A stretch of DNA of 64,000 nucleotides from positions 1,916,001 through 1,980,000 of the forward strand of contig NC_066597.1 of the NCBI RefSeq assembly GCF_905475345.1, given 5' to 3'. A program made the translations under genes and the position numbers. Each line of letters opens with the position of its first letter. Positions within the stretch are counted from its first letter, which is position 1. The stretch is from Vespula vulgaris. Lineage: Eukaryota > Arthropoda > Insecta > Hymenoptera > Vespidae. This document shows positions 53,070-64,000 of this stretch, in pieces. Under the pieces are notes generated by a model. The model had not been told where the DNA came from and ran no database searches. It saw only the letters and a program-made list of their open reading frames with translations.

Positions 53070-53115
53070 ACGTATAGATAGATAGATAGATAGACAGACA
53101 GATAGATAGATAGAG
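53070..53115. repeat. GATA tetranucleotide repeat
   Basis: About eleven GATA/GACA units downstream of the JNK 3' end. Confidence 0.93.
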
Positions 53116-53697
53116 ACGTGGTCGTTGAAACGAATTCTTCTATGAATTTTCAATAGTGAAACCACTCTTCAGTAGTGATACTAGAGGATGTATTTAAATA
53201 ATAGTGTGGCCGAACGTTCATTGATCTTGCTTGTCTTTTGACATGAATGAAGCAACGTGAAAGAAAGGAGAAAAGAAGAAAAAAGAAAGAGAAAGAAGAA
53301 GAAGAAGAGGAGGAGAAGGAGGAGGAGGAGGAGGAAGAAACAATAATAAATGAAGAATTGAATGGACAATCTGACGACGATCGTTTACATTCTCTCTCGA
53401 AGTTCCTCCTCTTGTTTCGATACAGGTTTTTAACTGTTAACCTGAACTTCATATTTTCATCGGATTCCGTTGACTGACAGGTGTCTCCGAAGGTTCTCAA
53501 TTTCAATATGAAGTTTTTGTTTCTCTTCATTAGATTTTTCGCTAGTCTGATTTATCATCCGGAGAATGATGGGGCTTGAGGATCAACAGAGAGAGAAAGA
53601 GAGAGAGAGAGGGAAAAAAGGAGAGAGAGAAAGAGATAGACAGACAGATAGAAAAAGAAAGAGAGAGAGAGAGAAGAGTATGTGTGTGACAGAAAGA

Positions 53698-53698
53698 G

Positions 53699-53736
<38 letters not shown>
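53698..53736. repeat. TA dinucleotide repeat
   Basis: About 19 TA units, probably in or near the JNK 3' UTR. Confidence 0.93.
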
Positions 53737-53740
<4 letters not shown>

Positions 53741-53879
53741 GTGAGAAAGAGAGAGAAAGAGAGGTCCAGTAGCAGCCTACTTATATTTATTTCCTCCTCT
53801 ATCTCATTTGTTAACTCTCTTACAAGTCTCTCTCTCTGGTACAGGAGAAAAGCTGCGAGGACAACAACTTTCGCTGTAT

Positions 53880-54502
53880 CTACCGGGAGCCTGCACTCTC
53901 TGACGGCTGAGCAACCGCTGCTGAATTATGGCTTGTCTCGTATTCCATGACCTCTTGATAGATCAGCTCTTTCCATTGATCAACACCGTGGTCCCTCTCG
54001 TCCACGCTGTGATCGTATGGGCCAGGGGCAGGCTAAAAGAAAGAAGAAAAAAAGAAGAAGAAGCAGAACAAGTATATGAGAATAAGTAGAATGAGAGAAA
54101 AATAAATTAAACAAGAGAAAAAAGAAAAGAAACAGAGACAACGTAATAAAACATCGTCGTACGCATCATCATGGTTTTTTTTCTTTTTTTTTTTTTTTTA
54201 AATGTACGTACGTACGTACATACGTTTCATCAAATGATCTATATGATTCAATACTTACGGCATTTACTTCACCCTCGTCGTACCAGACGTTTATATAATT
54301 GTGAAGCAACGCGTCGTCGACGGATATGCGTCGTTCTGGGTCGATGACGAGCATGCGCGACAATAGGTCCCTAGCCTGGCTCGCTGCGATACATAAAGAG
54401 GAGAAAAAATAAGAGTAAACGAAAGAATAGAAAAAAAAAAAAAAATAAGGAGGAAGAAAAAGAAGAAGAAAATTCCTATACATAGATTATTATTTTCTCT
54501 TT

Positions 54503-54535
<33 letters not shown>

Positions 54536-55959
54536 TTCTTTTTTTTGTTCGGTTCTTTTCTCATTTTTTTTTATTTTGTTTTTTCTTTTTTGTTTTTTCT
54601 TTTTCTTTTTTTTTTTTTTTTACATGAATATCTAGAAATAAAAAGATATGATCTTCGTAAAGGAAGGCTCTTGTGAAAGAGCTCATCGATTAGTAACGAA
54701 TAAGGGCCGACGACTCGCGCTGACCTACTCACCCTTTAATCTATTATGCTCCGATGAGTCGGAGGGAAACAAAACGTCCGGGAATAGCCTGTCGAACGGA
54801 TATCCAGGATATCGTGGTCTGTTCTCCACGTAATTCCTTACCGTTGGTTGCAACCGTTGCATGAATTCCTGTGCTGGAGTCCCCAGTTGCTCTGTATACG
54901 CATAGAAATATATATGTATAGATAGAAAAATGAATTATAAACAAAATAATATAAATAATTAGTTATAAATAAATAATGTAGTTAACGAAAATGAATATAT
55001 GTATACGTATATAAGATAGACGTAGACAACCCCGCTCGTTCATCTTTCGTTTTTTATCCGATCATAAATATATTTATATTAATAATATAAAAAAATATTT
55101 ATAACCTAACCTGTACTATATTAATAATACGAATACTTTTTTTTTATAATCATATGTTACTAATATATTAATAGAAATATTATAAAATAAATAAAAACTC
55201 ACCAATTATTTTATTCCATTGATCGATGTGATCGGTACCAGGAAAAAGTACACCACCTCTGATCATTTCACCCATGATACATCCTACTGACCAAATGTCC
55301 ACGTTCTCCTTATAGCCCATACCTAATATCACCTATTAAAATGACGATATTACATTATCGATCACATCGGAGAACACTATACAAATTTTTTATATAATCA
55401 AAAATTTTGTATCATCTTTTTATTATTTTTTATAATAATCTACTTACTTCTGGCGCTCGGTAATACCGCGTTACTACGTATGGTGTCATCATAAACGTTG
55501 TCCCGGCAGTCCTCGCCAGACCAAAGTCAAGAATTTTTAACGTACAATCGGACTTAACAACGATATTGCTTGGTTTTAGATCCTGTTATTTGTTCAAAAA
55601 AGAAAGAACAAAAAAAGAAAGAGATGAAGAAATTCGTATTAATATCGTCGTCATATATGTACGTATGTTCGATATATTTAAAAATGAATTTGAGATTATG
55701 CAATAGATACACACACGCACACACACACATATATATATGTATATATATTTACCCTATGAATGATACCAGCGGAGTGCAAATGCTTGATACCACAGAGCAT
55801 TTGGTACAGCAGATACGACATACGTTCATGATCCAGATCCATTTGGATCACCTGACACAGATTCGCGTCCATAAGCTCCATCACCAAATACACATCTTGA
55901 AACTCGTCCAACGATCGTTGCGGCGTAAATGCGTTCAAAAGACCGATTATCTGTAAGAT

Positions 55960-55994
<35 letters not shown>

Positions 55995-58760
55995 GTCTAA
56001 CTATACATATAAAGATTATACCGATCATTTCTTTGAGGTAATCAGCAGGAAAGGTATATCGGTAAAATTTCTAACGATGAAAATAGACGAAATTACACAT
56101 GCATATATTTTTGTCGAAATCGAATTCTTACATTTTTGTGATTGACCAATTTCATCAGCTTGAACTCTCTATAGGCTCTCTTAGCGTGTGTCACGTTTTG
56201 AAAAGGTCTTGACAACTTCTTAATCGCCACATTTTGCGCCGTGACTGTGTCGTAAGCGGCGCTGTAACAGAGGAGGAGAAAAAAAAACCGTATATTTATT
56301 TTTTTTTTTCATTATTATATATATATATATATATATCTTTTCTTTACAACGTTAAAAGTTTTAACAGAGTTACGTTTTAACGGAGTGACGAAATTTCTAT
56401 AGAAAAATATATGAGAAACTTTTTTATAATTATAATAATGAAAAATCCATTCGTGAGGCTTGGGGCTAGAAAAGGATGATAAAGACGACTCACCAAACGA
56501 CACCCTGTGCGCCGACGCCACGTGGCTCGACGTCGACGTATCTCTCAGGTATGCAAAGCTCGGTATCGCCAAAAACATGACGACGATAACCACTTCTAAC
56601 GTTGGCAGGTTCCATTGCGTTTGTAGGCACTGCGTTAGCCATACCTTAAGTGTCTAATATTCCTCTTTCCTTTTCTCTCTATCTCTTTTTCTCTTTCTCT
56701 GTTTTTTTATCTCTCTTTCTATCTCTTTTTCTCTTTCTTTATTTCTTCTTTTTTCACTCGAATTTGGCTCGTAAATTAGGTATACAGGGATCTCTCTAGC
56801 TACCAAATCAACGACAAGCACAACAAGATACAAAGGGAAAAAACGTAAACCTGTCGTAAACGTTTGTTTTCTTCATTCGACAAAGAGAATTAATTAATTT
56901 CCTTTTAAAAAAAAATTCGATAATTGAAAACTAGTCTTGTAATAGTACTACATTAATTTCACCAAGTTTTAATCATTGAGAAATCAAAGATTTATATTGA
57001 ATTTGGGAAAGCATTTGAATAACTTTTCGAAAGATTAAATCAATGTTTTGTTCTAATGGAAACGATAGCTATTTAGTTTTCGAGGGAGTTATAATTATTA
57101 TACAAATTCTCTTTGCTGATTGGCACAACGGTATTACTGTCAGCGACTTTGAAAAGTACTACTAATGGCGAAAGTTACGTTGATGAAAGTTACATTTCTG
57201 TAATGTAAGAAAGTTTTCGGATTTATTGTTAGAGAGTCGCTGACAGATTCTGCTTGATTGTCGGAACCATCCATACGTTTCTTTTTTATTGTTATTTTCA
57301 TTTTTTATTCTTTATAATTTGGTATAAACTTATTAATATACGTGTGTGTATATATATATATCAAAGAAGATAATGGTAAAGAGGATGTATCATTTGGATG
57401 AGTCCAAAAACCATGCAAAAGGATGTCAATGTGAAACATACAAATCATAAAAATAATTATAATAATATATATACATACATATACACATACATATATATAT
57501 ATATATATATATCACTATGATCACACAGGGTGTCTTGGAATAAGCGAGAAATATTTTGAAACAATCAACTTATTCTAGGACATCCTGTACATATAACTTA
57601 AAAGTAAAAGAAGTTAAAATAATGAATGAGAGCGTTATGATATTAATTGTTAGTATAGTTTTATTCGTAATAGCTTTAACGTACGTCGATTAGGCTTGAT
57701 GACGTTTGACCCAGACATTGATCCTTATTACTTGTCACGATAATGACGATTATGTTAATAGAAAACGGAAACACATGCGTAGATTCGATATACGTCGAAT
57801 TATTATAAAGGATTATAAGTATGGATGGTCCTATGGTATACGACAGTTTTCATTTTTTAACTAATATTACTTTCATGATTTAATACAGTCCAAACAGAAA
57901 ATAAATAAACAAACGAACAAATAAACAAACGACTAAATAAATAAATAAAATGAAAAAAGAAAAAGAAAAAGGAAAGAAACGGACTCGAAAATAATTGCAA
58001 AGTACACAAGTAAAAAAAAAAAAAAAAAAAAAAAAAGAAAGAAAAAGAAAAAAAAATTTAGTATCAGATTAAATTAAGAAAAAGTAAAAGAAGAAGAAGA
58101 AGAAGAAGAAGCTATCTCCTCTTTTTATCAAACTGATCGATGAATCGAAAATCCTTGGCATTGTGTATATACCTTACAATATGGCCGACCTAAAGGGAAA
58201 GGCATAATCGTAAAAGATGACTCGATCGGCAATTTTCCCAAAGCTTTTCCCCCATTGAATCTGCTATCGATCTTATTGCATCCTAAAAAACTTACCTTTT
58301 TGTTAGCCAAGACTACTAGACTGCTTGAATTTCATCGAAAACCAATATCCGTATACCTACTACTACTACTACAGGGACTTACCAAATAGATCTCTCTCTC
58401 TCTCTCTCTGTCTCTGTCTCTGTCTCTCTTTCTCTCTCTACTCTCTCTTTCTTTCTCTCTCTACTCTCTCTTTCTTTCTCTCTCCCTCTTGTCTATGGAA
58501 TAATTCAGAGTGACTACGAGAAAGAAAGATCAGTGCTTCGGGAAGATAAAGAAGGATAAGTAACAAAGGAAGATACTAAACGCAACTTACCTACTTCATG
58601 TTTAATCGATTTCAACGAGAAAGAGAAAGCGAAAGAAACACTAAAGCTCGGTTAAACACATTACGTTAGGATCTTGGACCAACAAAACAATCGTATTTAC
58701 GATAAAGCAGTTCTATTCGACTTAAATCCGGTATTAAAAGATTATAAGAGAAAGAAATAA

Positions 58761-58833
<73 letters not shown>

Positions 58834-59216
58834 AAAAGCATATATAATATATACATACATATATACATACATATAGCCTCCATAGAAAAACTCTAATATA
58901 TCTTCCTTACAATTTTTATAATCCGATTGTTGCACTGTTCCAAGATACGTAACAAGCCGATTGGTTTTTAATAACAAACACATACACACATACATAAATA
59001 CACACACACACACAGTTATATAGAAACAGAATAATAAATTAGAAATAGGGGATGAAATGGAATGCAGATGAATTTATTATTAAATAATCAGACTTACCAG
59101 ACGATTCCCTGAGCACCAGAACCAATTGGTTTGAGATTTTGATATCGCTTGAGAATGGTGAACTTGGTGTCCCCGACCTCGACCGTGTAAAACATGGCGG
59201 ACAGCCGGGTTGTCAT
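53880..59216 (-). CDS. bsk: JNK MAP kinase (basket), isoform with distal first exon 1a
   Basis: JNK is the stress-activated kinase that phosphorylates Jun-type factors. Exons on the minus strand: 59098-59216 (1a), 56132-56261, 55753-55950, 55448-55582, 55203-55332, 54733-54891, 54259-54383 and 53880-54032. All phases agree, giving 382 residues. Exon 1a reads MTTRLSAMFYTVEVGD and then the glycine loop IGSGAQGIV. The next exon supplies CAAYDTVTAQNVAIKK with the ATP lysine. HRD is at 148-150, DFG at 168-170 and the activation motif is Thr182-Pro-Tyr184. The MAPK insert GEMIRGGVLFPG is present, as is the C-lobe YDHSVDERDHGVDQWKEL. It ends ESAGSR. In-frame ATGs further upstream (to 59372) exist, one giving MPHLGPDMTT. 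I chose 59216 by similarity to other JNKs. Confidence 0.96.
56494..56642 (-). CDS. bsk: JNK alternative first coding exon 1b
   Basis: This 149-base exon begins ATG GCT AAC GCA (MANAVPTNAMEPANVR). It runs through GDTELCIPERYVDVEPRG and ends with the loop VGAQGVV plus TG|GTGAGT. Its donor phase is identical to exon 1a, so it can splice to the shared exon at 56261 and read VGAQGVVCAAYD. It replaces the whole N-terminus and the glycine-rich loop, giving a 392-residue isoform. GxGxxG is retained (G-V-G-A-Q-G). The stretch before the loop resembles the PERY segment of p38 kinases more than exon 1a does; that comparison is from memory. It lies 2.45 kb downstream of exon 1a in the transcription direction and so needs its own promoter or UTR splicing. 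Confidence 0.8.
57525..57588. mobile_element. Short inverted-repeat element (MITE-like, mariner-type ends)
   Basis: The left end ACAGGGTGTCTTGGAATAAG is matched on the other strand by the right end ACAGGATGTCCTAGAATAAG, 17 of 20 bases, across about 64 bases in total. ACAGGGTGTCCC-like ends are common on short mariner/Tc1-derived elements in insects. No transposase or clear target duplication is seen. Confidence 0.4.
58764..58825. repeat. GA dinucleotide repeat
   Basis: About 30 GA units between the two JNK first exons. Confidence 0.95.
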
Positions 59217-59973
59217 GTCAGGCCCCAGGTGAGGCATGCGCCTCGGTGCTCGCCTCTCTTGCTGCACCTGCACCTGCGCCTCCACCCCGGAGCACTCTTG
59301 GTGCACTCGACGGGGACTTACGCTCTTAGCCACTTTGGAGAAGAGATTTGTAGAATCCAAACGGAATAACAATAATATCGTACGTCGAGTTCTCTCTTTC
59401 TCTCCTCTTCGAACCCACCCCTTCTTCCTTCTTCCTCTTTACCTCTCCCACCTCCTCTCTTCTCCTTCAAAGTGCACCCTGGCAACGCCGTCCGTGAATC
59501 CGGACTTAATACCGGACTTAAAAGCAACGCCAGATTTGTCTGCGAACAAGAATTGTTTATTATCGATATTAGTGTTTCTTTTTTGTTTTGTTTTTTTTTC
59601 TCTTTTGCTTTTTTTTTTTATTATATGTTTATCGACAACGATCATTTGATCAATCATTATTTTTAAATCTCTCTCTCTCTCTCTATTACGTTTATAATAT
59701 TGCAAGGGTTATTTTAATAATTCGTTTCTCGATGTTAATTATTAATTATGTAATAATTAATGCGAATGAGTATTACGTACGTATTAATGTGATTAGACAG
59801 GAATAATGTCTATATCGTTTATATTTGCACAATGCAATTTAATTTGCATTTTTTCGTCTTTTACGAAAGGTATACTATCATTGAGAAGGAAAACGATTTT
59901 TGTTTTACGAACGAAGAATAGTTTTCTTCTCTTTCTTTCTTTTTTTTTTCTTTTTCTCCTCTTTCTTTCTCTT

Positions 59974-60004
<31 letters not shown>

Positions 60005-60885
60005 TTCGAGAGAGAGAGGAGATCAAGAAAATGCAGAAGAACGAAACTCGTGAGATGCGAATTTAACCCTCTCACGGTTGGAAACTACCCTAGGGATCCA
60101 CATCGTTTACGATAAACGATAATGTCTTTCTATAGCTCGTAGCAACAAAACTCTGAAGGATATAAATGCTTGACGGAGATAGGTTAAAGTTTATATTGCT
60201 TATGATAATGTTATATCACCGTAGAAGAAACCTTCTTTAATATCCGTTTCATCGCGAGATATCTATGGATCTATTAACCATAATTCGTTAGATATATGAA
60301 TCATGATGAAACTTTCAATATTATCATCATATTATTAACTCGATCAATGATAATGATCATTTTTCTTCGATTATTACAAGAACAATTTTAACTTTCTATA
60401 AATCTCATTTGAAATTTGATCGATCAAATGTAATCGAGTCTTTAATGAAAAAGTCATTGTATATAATTTTTAAGATCGATTACGGCAACGTTATTTCTTT
60501 TAACTATATATACATCAAAGAATAATATCCCTCTGTGTGTGTGTGTGTGTGGGTGTGTATATATAAATAAATAAAAACAAACAAAAAAGAAAAACCAAGT
60601 GTCTTGATGAACAATTTGATTTCGACCGAATGAAATACTCTCGGATTTTTTGTATTTACCCAACAAACGTTGGAAAGGGTATAAGAGTTACACGATTATT
60701 GCAATTATCGAGTGGAATTTGTCGATTAGAGTCATCGAGTTGCCTGCACTCTTTGCATTCCATTGAATGTGACACAGACATTATCGCGAACGACCTTTCA
60801 ACGTTGCGCAGACTCCTCTCTTTCATAACTTACATCAGTGGAATTCTTAAGTGAGTGTAAACATAGAGCTATGTTAATCACGATT

Positions 60886-60888
<3 letters not shown>

Positions 60889-60966
<78 letters not shown>
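60889..60966. repeat. GA dinucleotide repeat
   Basis: Nearly 40 GA units, the longest GA run upstream of JNK. Confidence 0.97.
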
Positions 60967-60970
<4 letters not shown>

Positions 60971-61430
60971 GTCTTTTTCTTTTTTATTTCAAATTTTATT
61001 TTCGTAAGACAATAAATGGAACGAGACGTTTTCTTTAACATTTTTTAGCTTCTTTCTCTCTCTTTATATATATGTGTGTGTGTATTTTTTCTCTACGTAT
61101 TAGAGAGAATAAGAAAAGACGTTCCTTTGAGAAATCGCTTGGTATAATGAATTTTCCAAGGCCTCATTGGAATACCCGAGGAAAGAAGAGAAGAAGAAGT
61201 TGCCTGTAATGAAGGAGTTTTGTTAAGTATCACGAACTGAACGAACACGAACGATGAAAAAAGGATATATATATATATATATATACTTATTTGTATATAA
61301 TGTATATATAAATATATATATATATACACACCTATATTAAGGAAATCGTAAGAAACTGGAAAATAAGTAGTAAGAACGATGCAAATCGTTAAAAATAAGT
61401 GTCTCGGTAAGGGATGGTTGAGTCTCTTGA

Positions 61431-61471
<41 letters not shown>

Positions 61472-62591
61472 AACAAAGAGAGAAAGAGAGAGAGAAAGAG
61501 TTCGTTTTACTAATCTGGGTCACAACATTGCATGGTCGTGTCGTCAACGAGAAATACGAAAAGCATAGAAAAGATACGACGGACATTCAAAGCAGTTTCG
61601 TTTCTCATCGCTGACTCTCTTTTTTTTTTCGTTTTTCTTTTTTTCTCATTTTTTTCTGTATCACCCTTTTTGCTCTCTCTCTTTCTCTCTCTTGTACTCT
61701 ACGACCTACTCTTCGTTCGCAGAGAGTTGGCCATCGTTGAAATAGTAACTCTAGGTGGATCGATGAGGTGAACGCTCCTGGCGTGAGAACCTTCCTACCT
61801 ATTTACTTTACGCGATAATCATTCTTACTTTCTATGTAAATTAAAAAATATAATACTCAAAAATAATCACGGAATGAATGTCGGAACTTAGTGATTGGAT
61901 AGTTTAATAATCGACACATATTCTACAACGTATAATTATATCGAAAATAAATCGAATGGATCCATGAAATATATGAATTTTTCAATTTCTTTCTATCTTT
62001 CACGTCCGACATTATTATTGTATTATAATATTAAAAAAAAAAAAAAAAGAGAAAAAAGGAACGTGAAATGAGAAACAATGCAATTTGTGAGTTGGAATTA
62101 TCGACGAATATCAATTAAAAAATATACGATTCTGAGAATCGTACTTCGATATTGGATATTTTAACAAGTGTGTCGTTTGACGATATTTTCTACGTGTATT
62201 TATCGAAAATAAATCAAATGGATCGTAACCCGTCCAATTTTGTATTATCTTTTAAATTGAATCATGTCCGACATTATTATCGTGTTGTGATGTCAAAGAA
62301 AAAATAAAAAGAAAGAAACAAAGAAAAAAAAAAAAAAAAGAGAGAAAGAAGAACAAGAACAAAAACGAAATACGAATAACGAAAAACGAAAAACGAAAAA
62401 TGAAAAACGAAAATGTATTGTAATTTATGAATGAAAAGTATCAACGAAATATAATGTGGAAATTGGCCTAAGATATTTCAAAATGTCCATCGAAATCAGA
62501 ATGCAATTGAGCGAATATATATTTATATATATATTTGCTCGCATATATACGAGAACACTTCTTCTAGCACCTTGGGATTCCCTCTATTATT

Positions 62592-62606
62592 TATAGCCAA
62601 CGTCGC
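62592..62606 (-). promoter_or_regulatory. Candidate TATA box upstream of JNK
   Basis: On the minus strand the sequence reads GGCTATAAATAATAG, a good TATAAATA match. It is preceded on that strand by a GAGGAGGAGG-rich tract (GAGA-like). If used, transcription would start about 30 bases further along, near 62565, some 3.3 kb upstream of exon 1a. Chance occurrence is likely in AT-rich DNA. Confidence 0.25.
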
Positions 62607-63824
62607 AGACGCCGTCGTCGTCGTCATCGACTTCCTCCTCCTCCTCCTCCCCCTTCACCTCCCCCTTCCCCTCCTACTCCTACTCTTACTCTTACTTCTA
62701 CTCCTATTGCTACTCCTTCTCCTCCTTCTCTTCTTACTTCTCTTTCTCTTCGTTAGTTTCACAGTTAGACCGGGTCTGCGTGGGCCAACCACCTTCCGTC
62801 GTTCGCCACCTGCTACCAATTACGTAACATCGCGGATGGACGTACCAGAGTTACACGGTATGAGCCAAAAAGAGGAGAGAGAGAGAGAGAGAGAGGCTTA
62901 ATCCAAAATTCCAAGGGAAAATCCAACGATTTGACGTTTTGAGAAATATTTCGAGGAGAAGGGAATTTGGATACATCGTTCTCGTACATGTATATACATT
63001 TATATATATTTATATATATATATTATATATATATTGTTGTTAATATCGAATTTATAATAATATCGCATAGTATTTGATTTGATTTTTTTTATTTAATTAA
63101 TTAATTTCTCTGTATTATTTTGTTACCATTCGATCCAAGATTTGTAATCTATCGAAAGATTGGAACGAAATAATTCGATTTTATTAAATCGATGTAATAG
63201 ATTAATATCATATTGCGAAATCGTATCGTGAAATCGGATTTAATTTCGTATTAAAAGTTAATCGATCATTTTCGACGATTCAATCACGGTTCTAAGATTT
63301 CTAATCTATCGAAAGCATCAAATGAAATAATTCGATTTTGTAAAATGAATATGATCGATCAAAATTCGATCGATAAAACATTTGTCTGACTTGATCGATC
63401 GATTGATACCAAAGAAAGGATTTTGAAAAACACGACGGCATCACTTCTCCCCTCTCGAGTATTTATTTTATCAAAGCTATTGCAAACTTTTATGAAATAT
63501 GATATAGATAGTTATGATCGTAAAATAGGTCGTGAAACTCCAGACTGACTCTGAGGAGTTATTTTCAAATGAATTTTAGTTTAAAGGAATGAATATTGAC
63601 TGACGTTTCGTGCCAACATCGGCGAGCACGAGAAGTTTCAAGAATAATTAGTATTCTTTATGAGAAATTAGAAAAAGTTATAGTTGGCGTAAGGATACAA
63701 AAAAAAAAAAAGAAAAAACGAAGAAAAAATACATCGAAATATTTTTTTCTACGTAAAAGTAACATTTTCTCGAAGACGTTTTATCAAGAGATATGAAATT
63801 TGTATTATGAAAAAACGAATAAAA

Positions 63825-63827
<3 letters not shown>

Positions 63828-63895
<68 letters not shown>
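63828..63895. repeat. TA run passing directly into a GA run
   Basis: About 20 TA units followed without a break by about 13 GA units near the right edge of the window. Confidence 0.95.
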
Positions 63896-63899
<4 letters not shown>

Positions 63900-64000
63900 G
63901 ACATTTGAAAGAAGAAGGACATAAGTTTGATAGAGTACAAAGCACTTTGTCATCTAGTCGAACACAATGCGATCACGAGTCTGCGACTCCTTGGCAATCG

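Larger units (their letters stand above)
56643..59097 (-). other. Interval between JNK alternative first exons (putative exon 1b promoter)
   Basis: No coding sequence is recognised. It should contain the promoter for isoform 1b if transcription starts separately. CT runs lie just upstream of exon 1b on the minus strand (56665-56750), with a GA run at 58764-58825 and a CT run at 58392-58490. It also holds the short inverted-repeat element at 57525-57588. Confidence 0.4.
59217..64000 (-). other. Upstream region of JNK
   Basis: The first 150 bases are unusually GC-rich for the window (CACCTGCACCTGCGCCTCC region, 59220-59330) and are probably JNK 5' UTR or promoter. The rest is AT-rich with GA and TA repeats. 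A second less AT-rich patch at 62560-62870 includes CGTCGTCGTC and CTCCTC runs and ends near GATGGACGTACCAG. No coding gene is recognised to the end of the window. Confidence 0.4.

Noticed and set aside
56460..56657. Plus-strand open frame overlapping JNK exon 1b
   Set aside because: It is the antisense shadow of exon 1b. The minus-strand reading has the splice donor and kinase motif.
59139..59649. Plus-strand frames over JNK exon 1a and upstream
   Set aside because: They are antisense shadows of exon 1a and the GC-rich JNK leader.
62572..62901. Plus-strand frame with a poly-leucine block resembling membrane segments
   Set aside because: The leucines come from CTCCTC and CTACTC repeats. No splice or codon evidence supports it.

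Overview
This is a stretch of insect nuclear genome. Most likely it is a hymenopteran, and a wasp- or bee-like aculeate is my guess from overall character only. The sequence is very AT-rich, full of microsatellites, and carries intron-containing genes with canonical GT-AG splice sites. I recognise six protein-coding genes and one snRNA gene. I see no prokaryotic features, CRISPR array, intact transposon or virus-derived gene.

Layout. 621-5079 (+): SARM1/Ect4, an ARM-SAM-SAM-TIR NAD hydrolase with two alternative C-terminal exons. 6688-8549 (-): MyD88, a death-domain plus TIR adaptor, tail-to-tail with SARM1. About 9600-9786 (+): a U2 snRNA gene. 12394-29625 (+): CLIP-190 (CLIP-170/restin family) in about 20 exons, with two alternative first coding exons. 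30838-31418 (-): RPB11 (Pol II subunit), complete at 117 residues. 31864-34012 (+): ERK (rolled), complete at 366 residues and head-to-head with RPB11. 34013-53879: about 20 kb without a recognisable gene, dominated by simple repeats. 53880-59216 (-): JNK (basket), with two mutually exclusive first coding exons that each supply a different glycine-rich loop. 59217-64000: upstream sequence of JNK with one weak promoter candidate.

How the genes relate. The window brings together two TIR-domain adaptors (SARM1 and MyD88) and two MAP kinases (ERK and JNK), with housekeeping genes between them. SARM1 and JNK are functionally linked in animals, but adjacency here may simply be inherited gene order. 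The most interesting signals are the alternative JNK first exon, the alternative SARM1 tails, and two single reading-frame breaks. One break is at the start of a MyD88 TIR exon and one is in a CLIP-190 coiled-coil exon; both are more likely small assembly or sequencing indels than real gene loss. Exon coordinates were read by hand from codon phase and splice consensus. I found no strong evidence of a wholly undescribed biological system.
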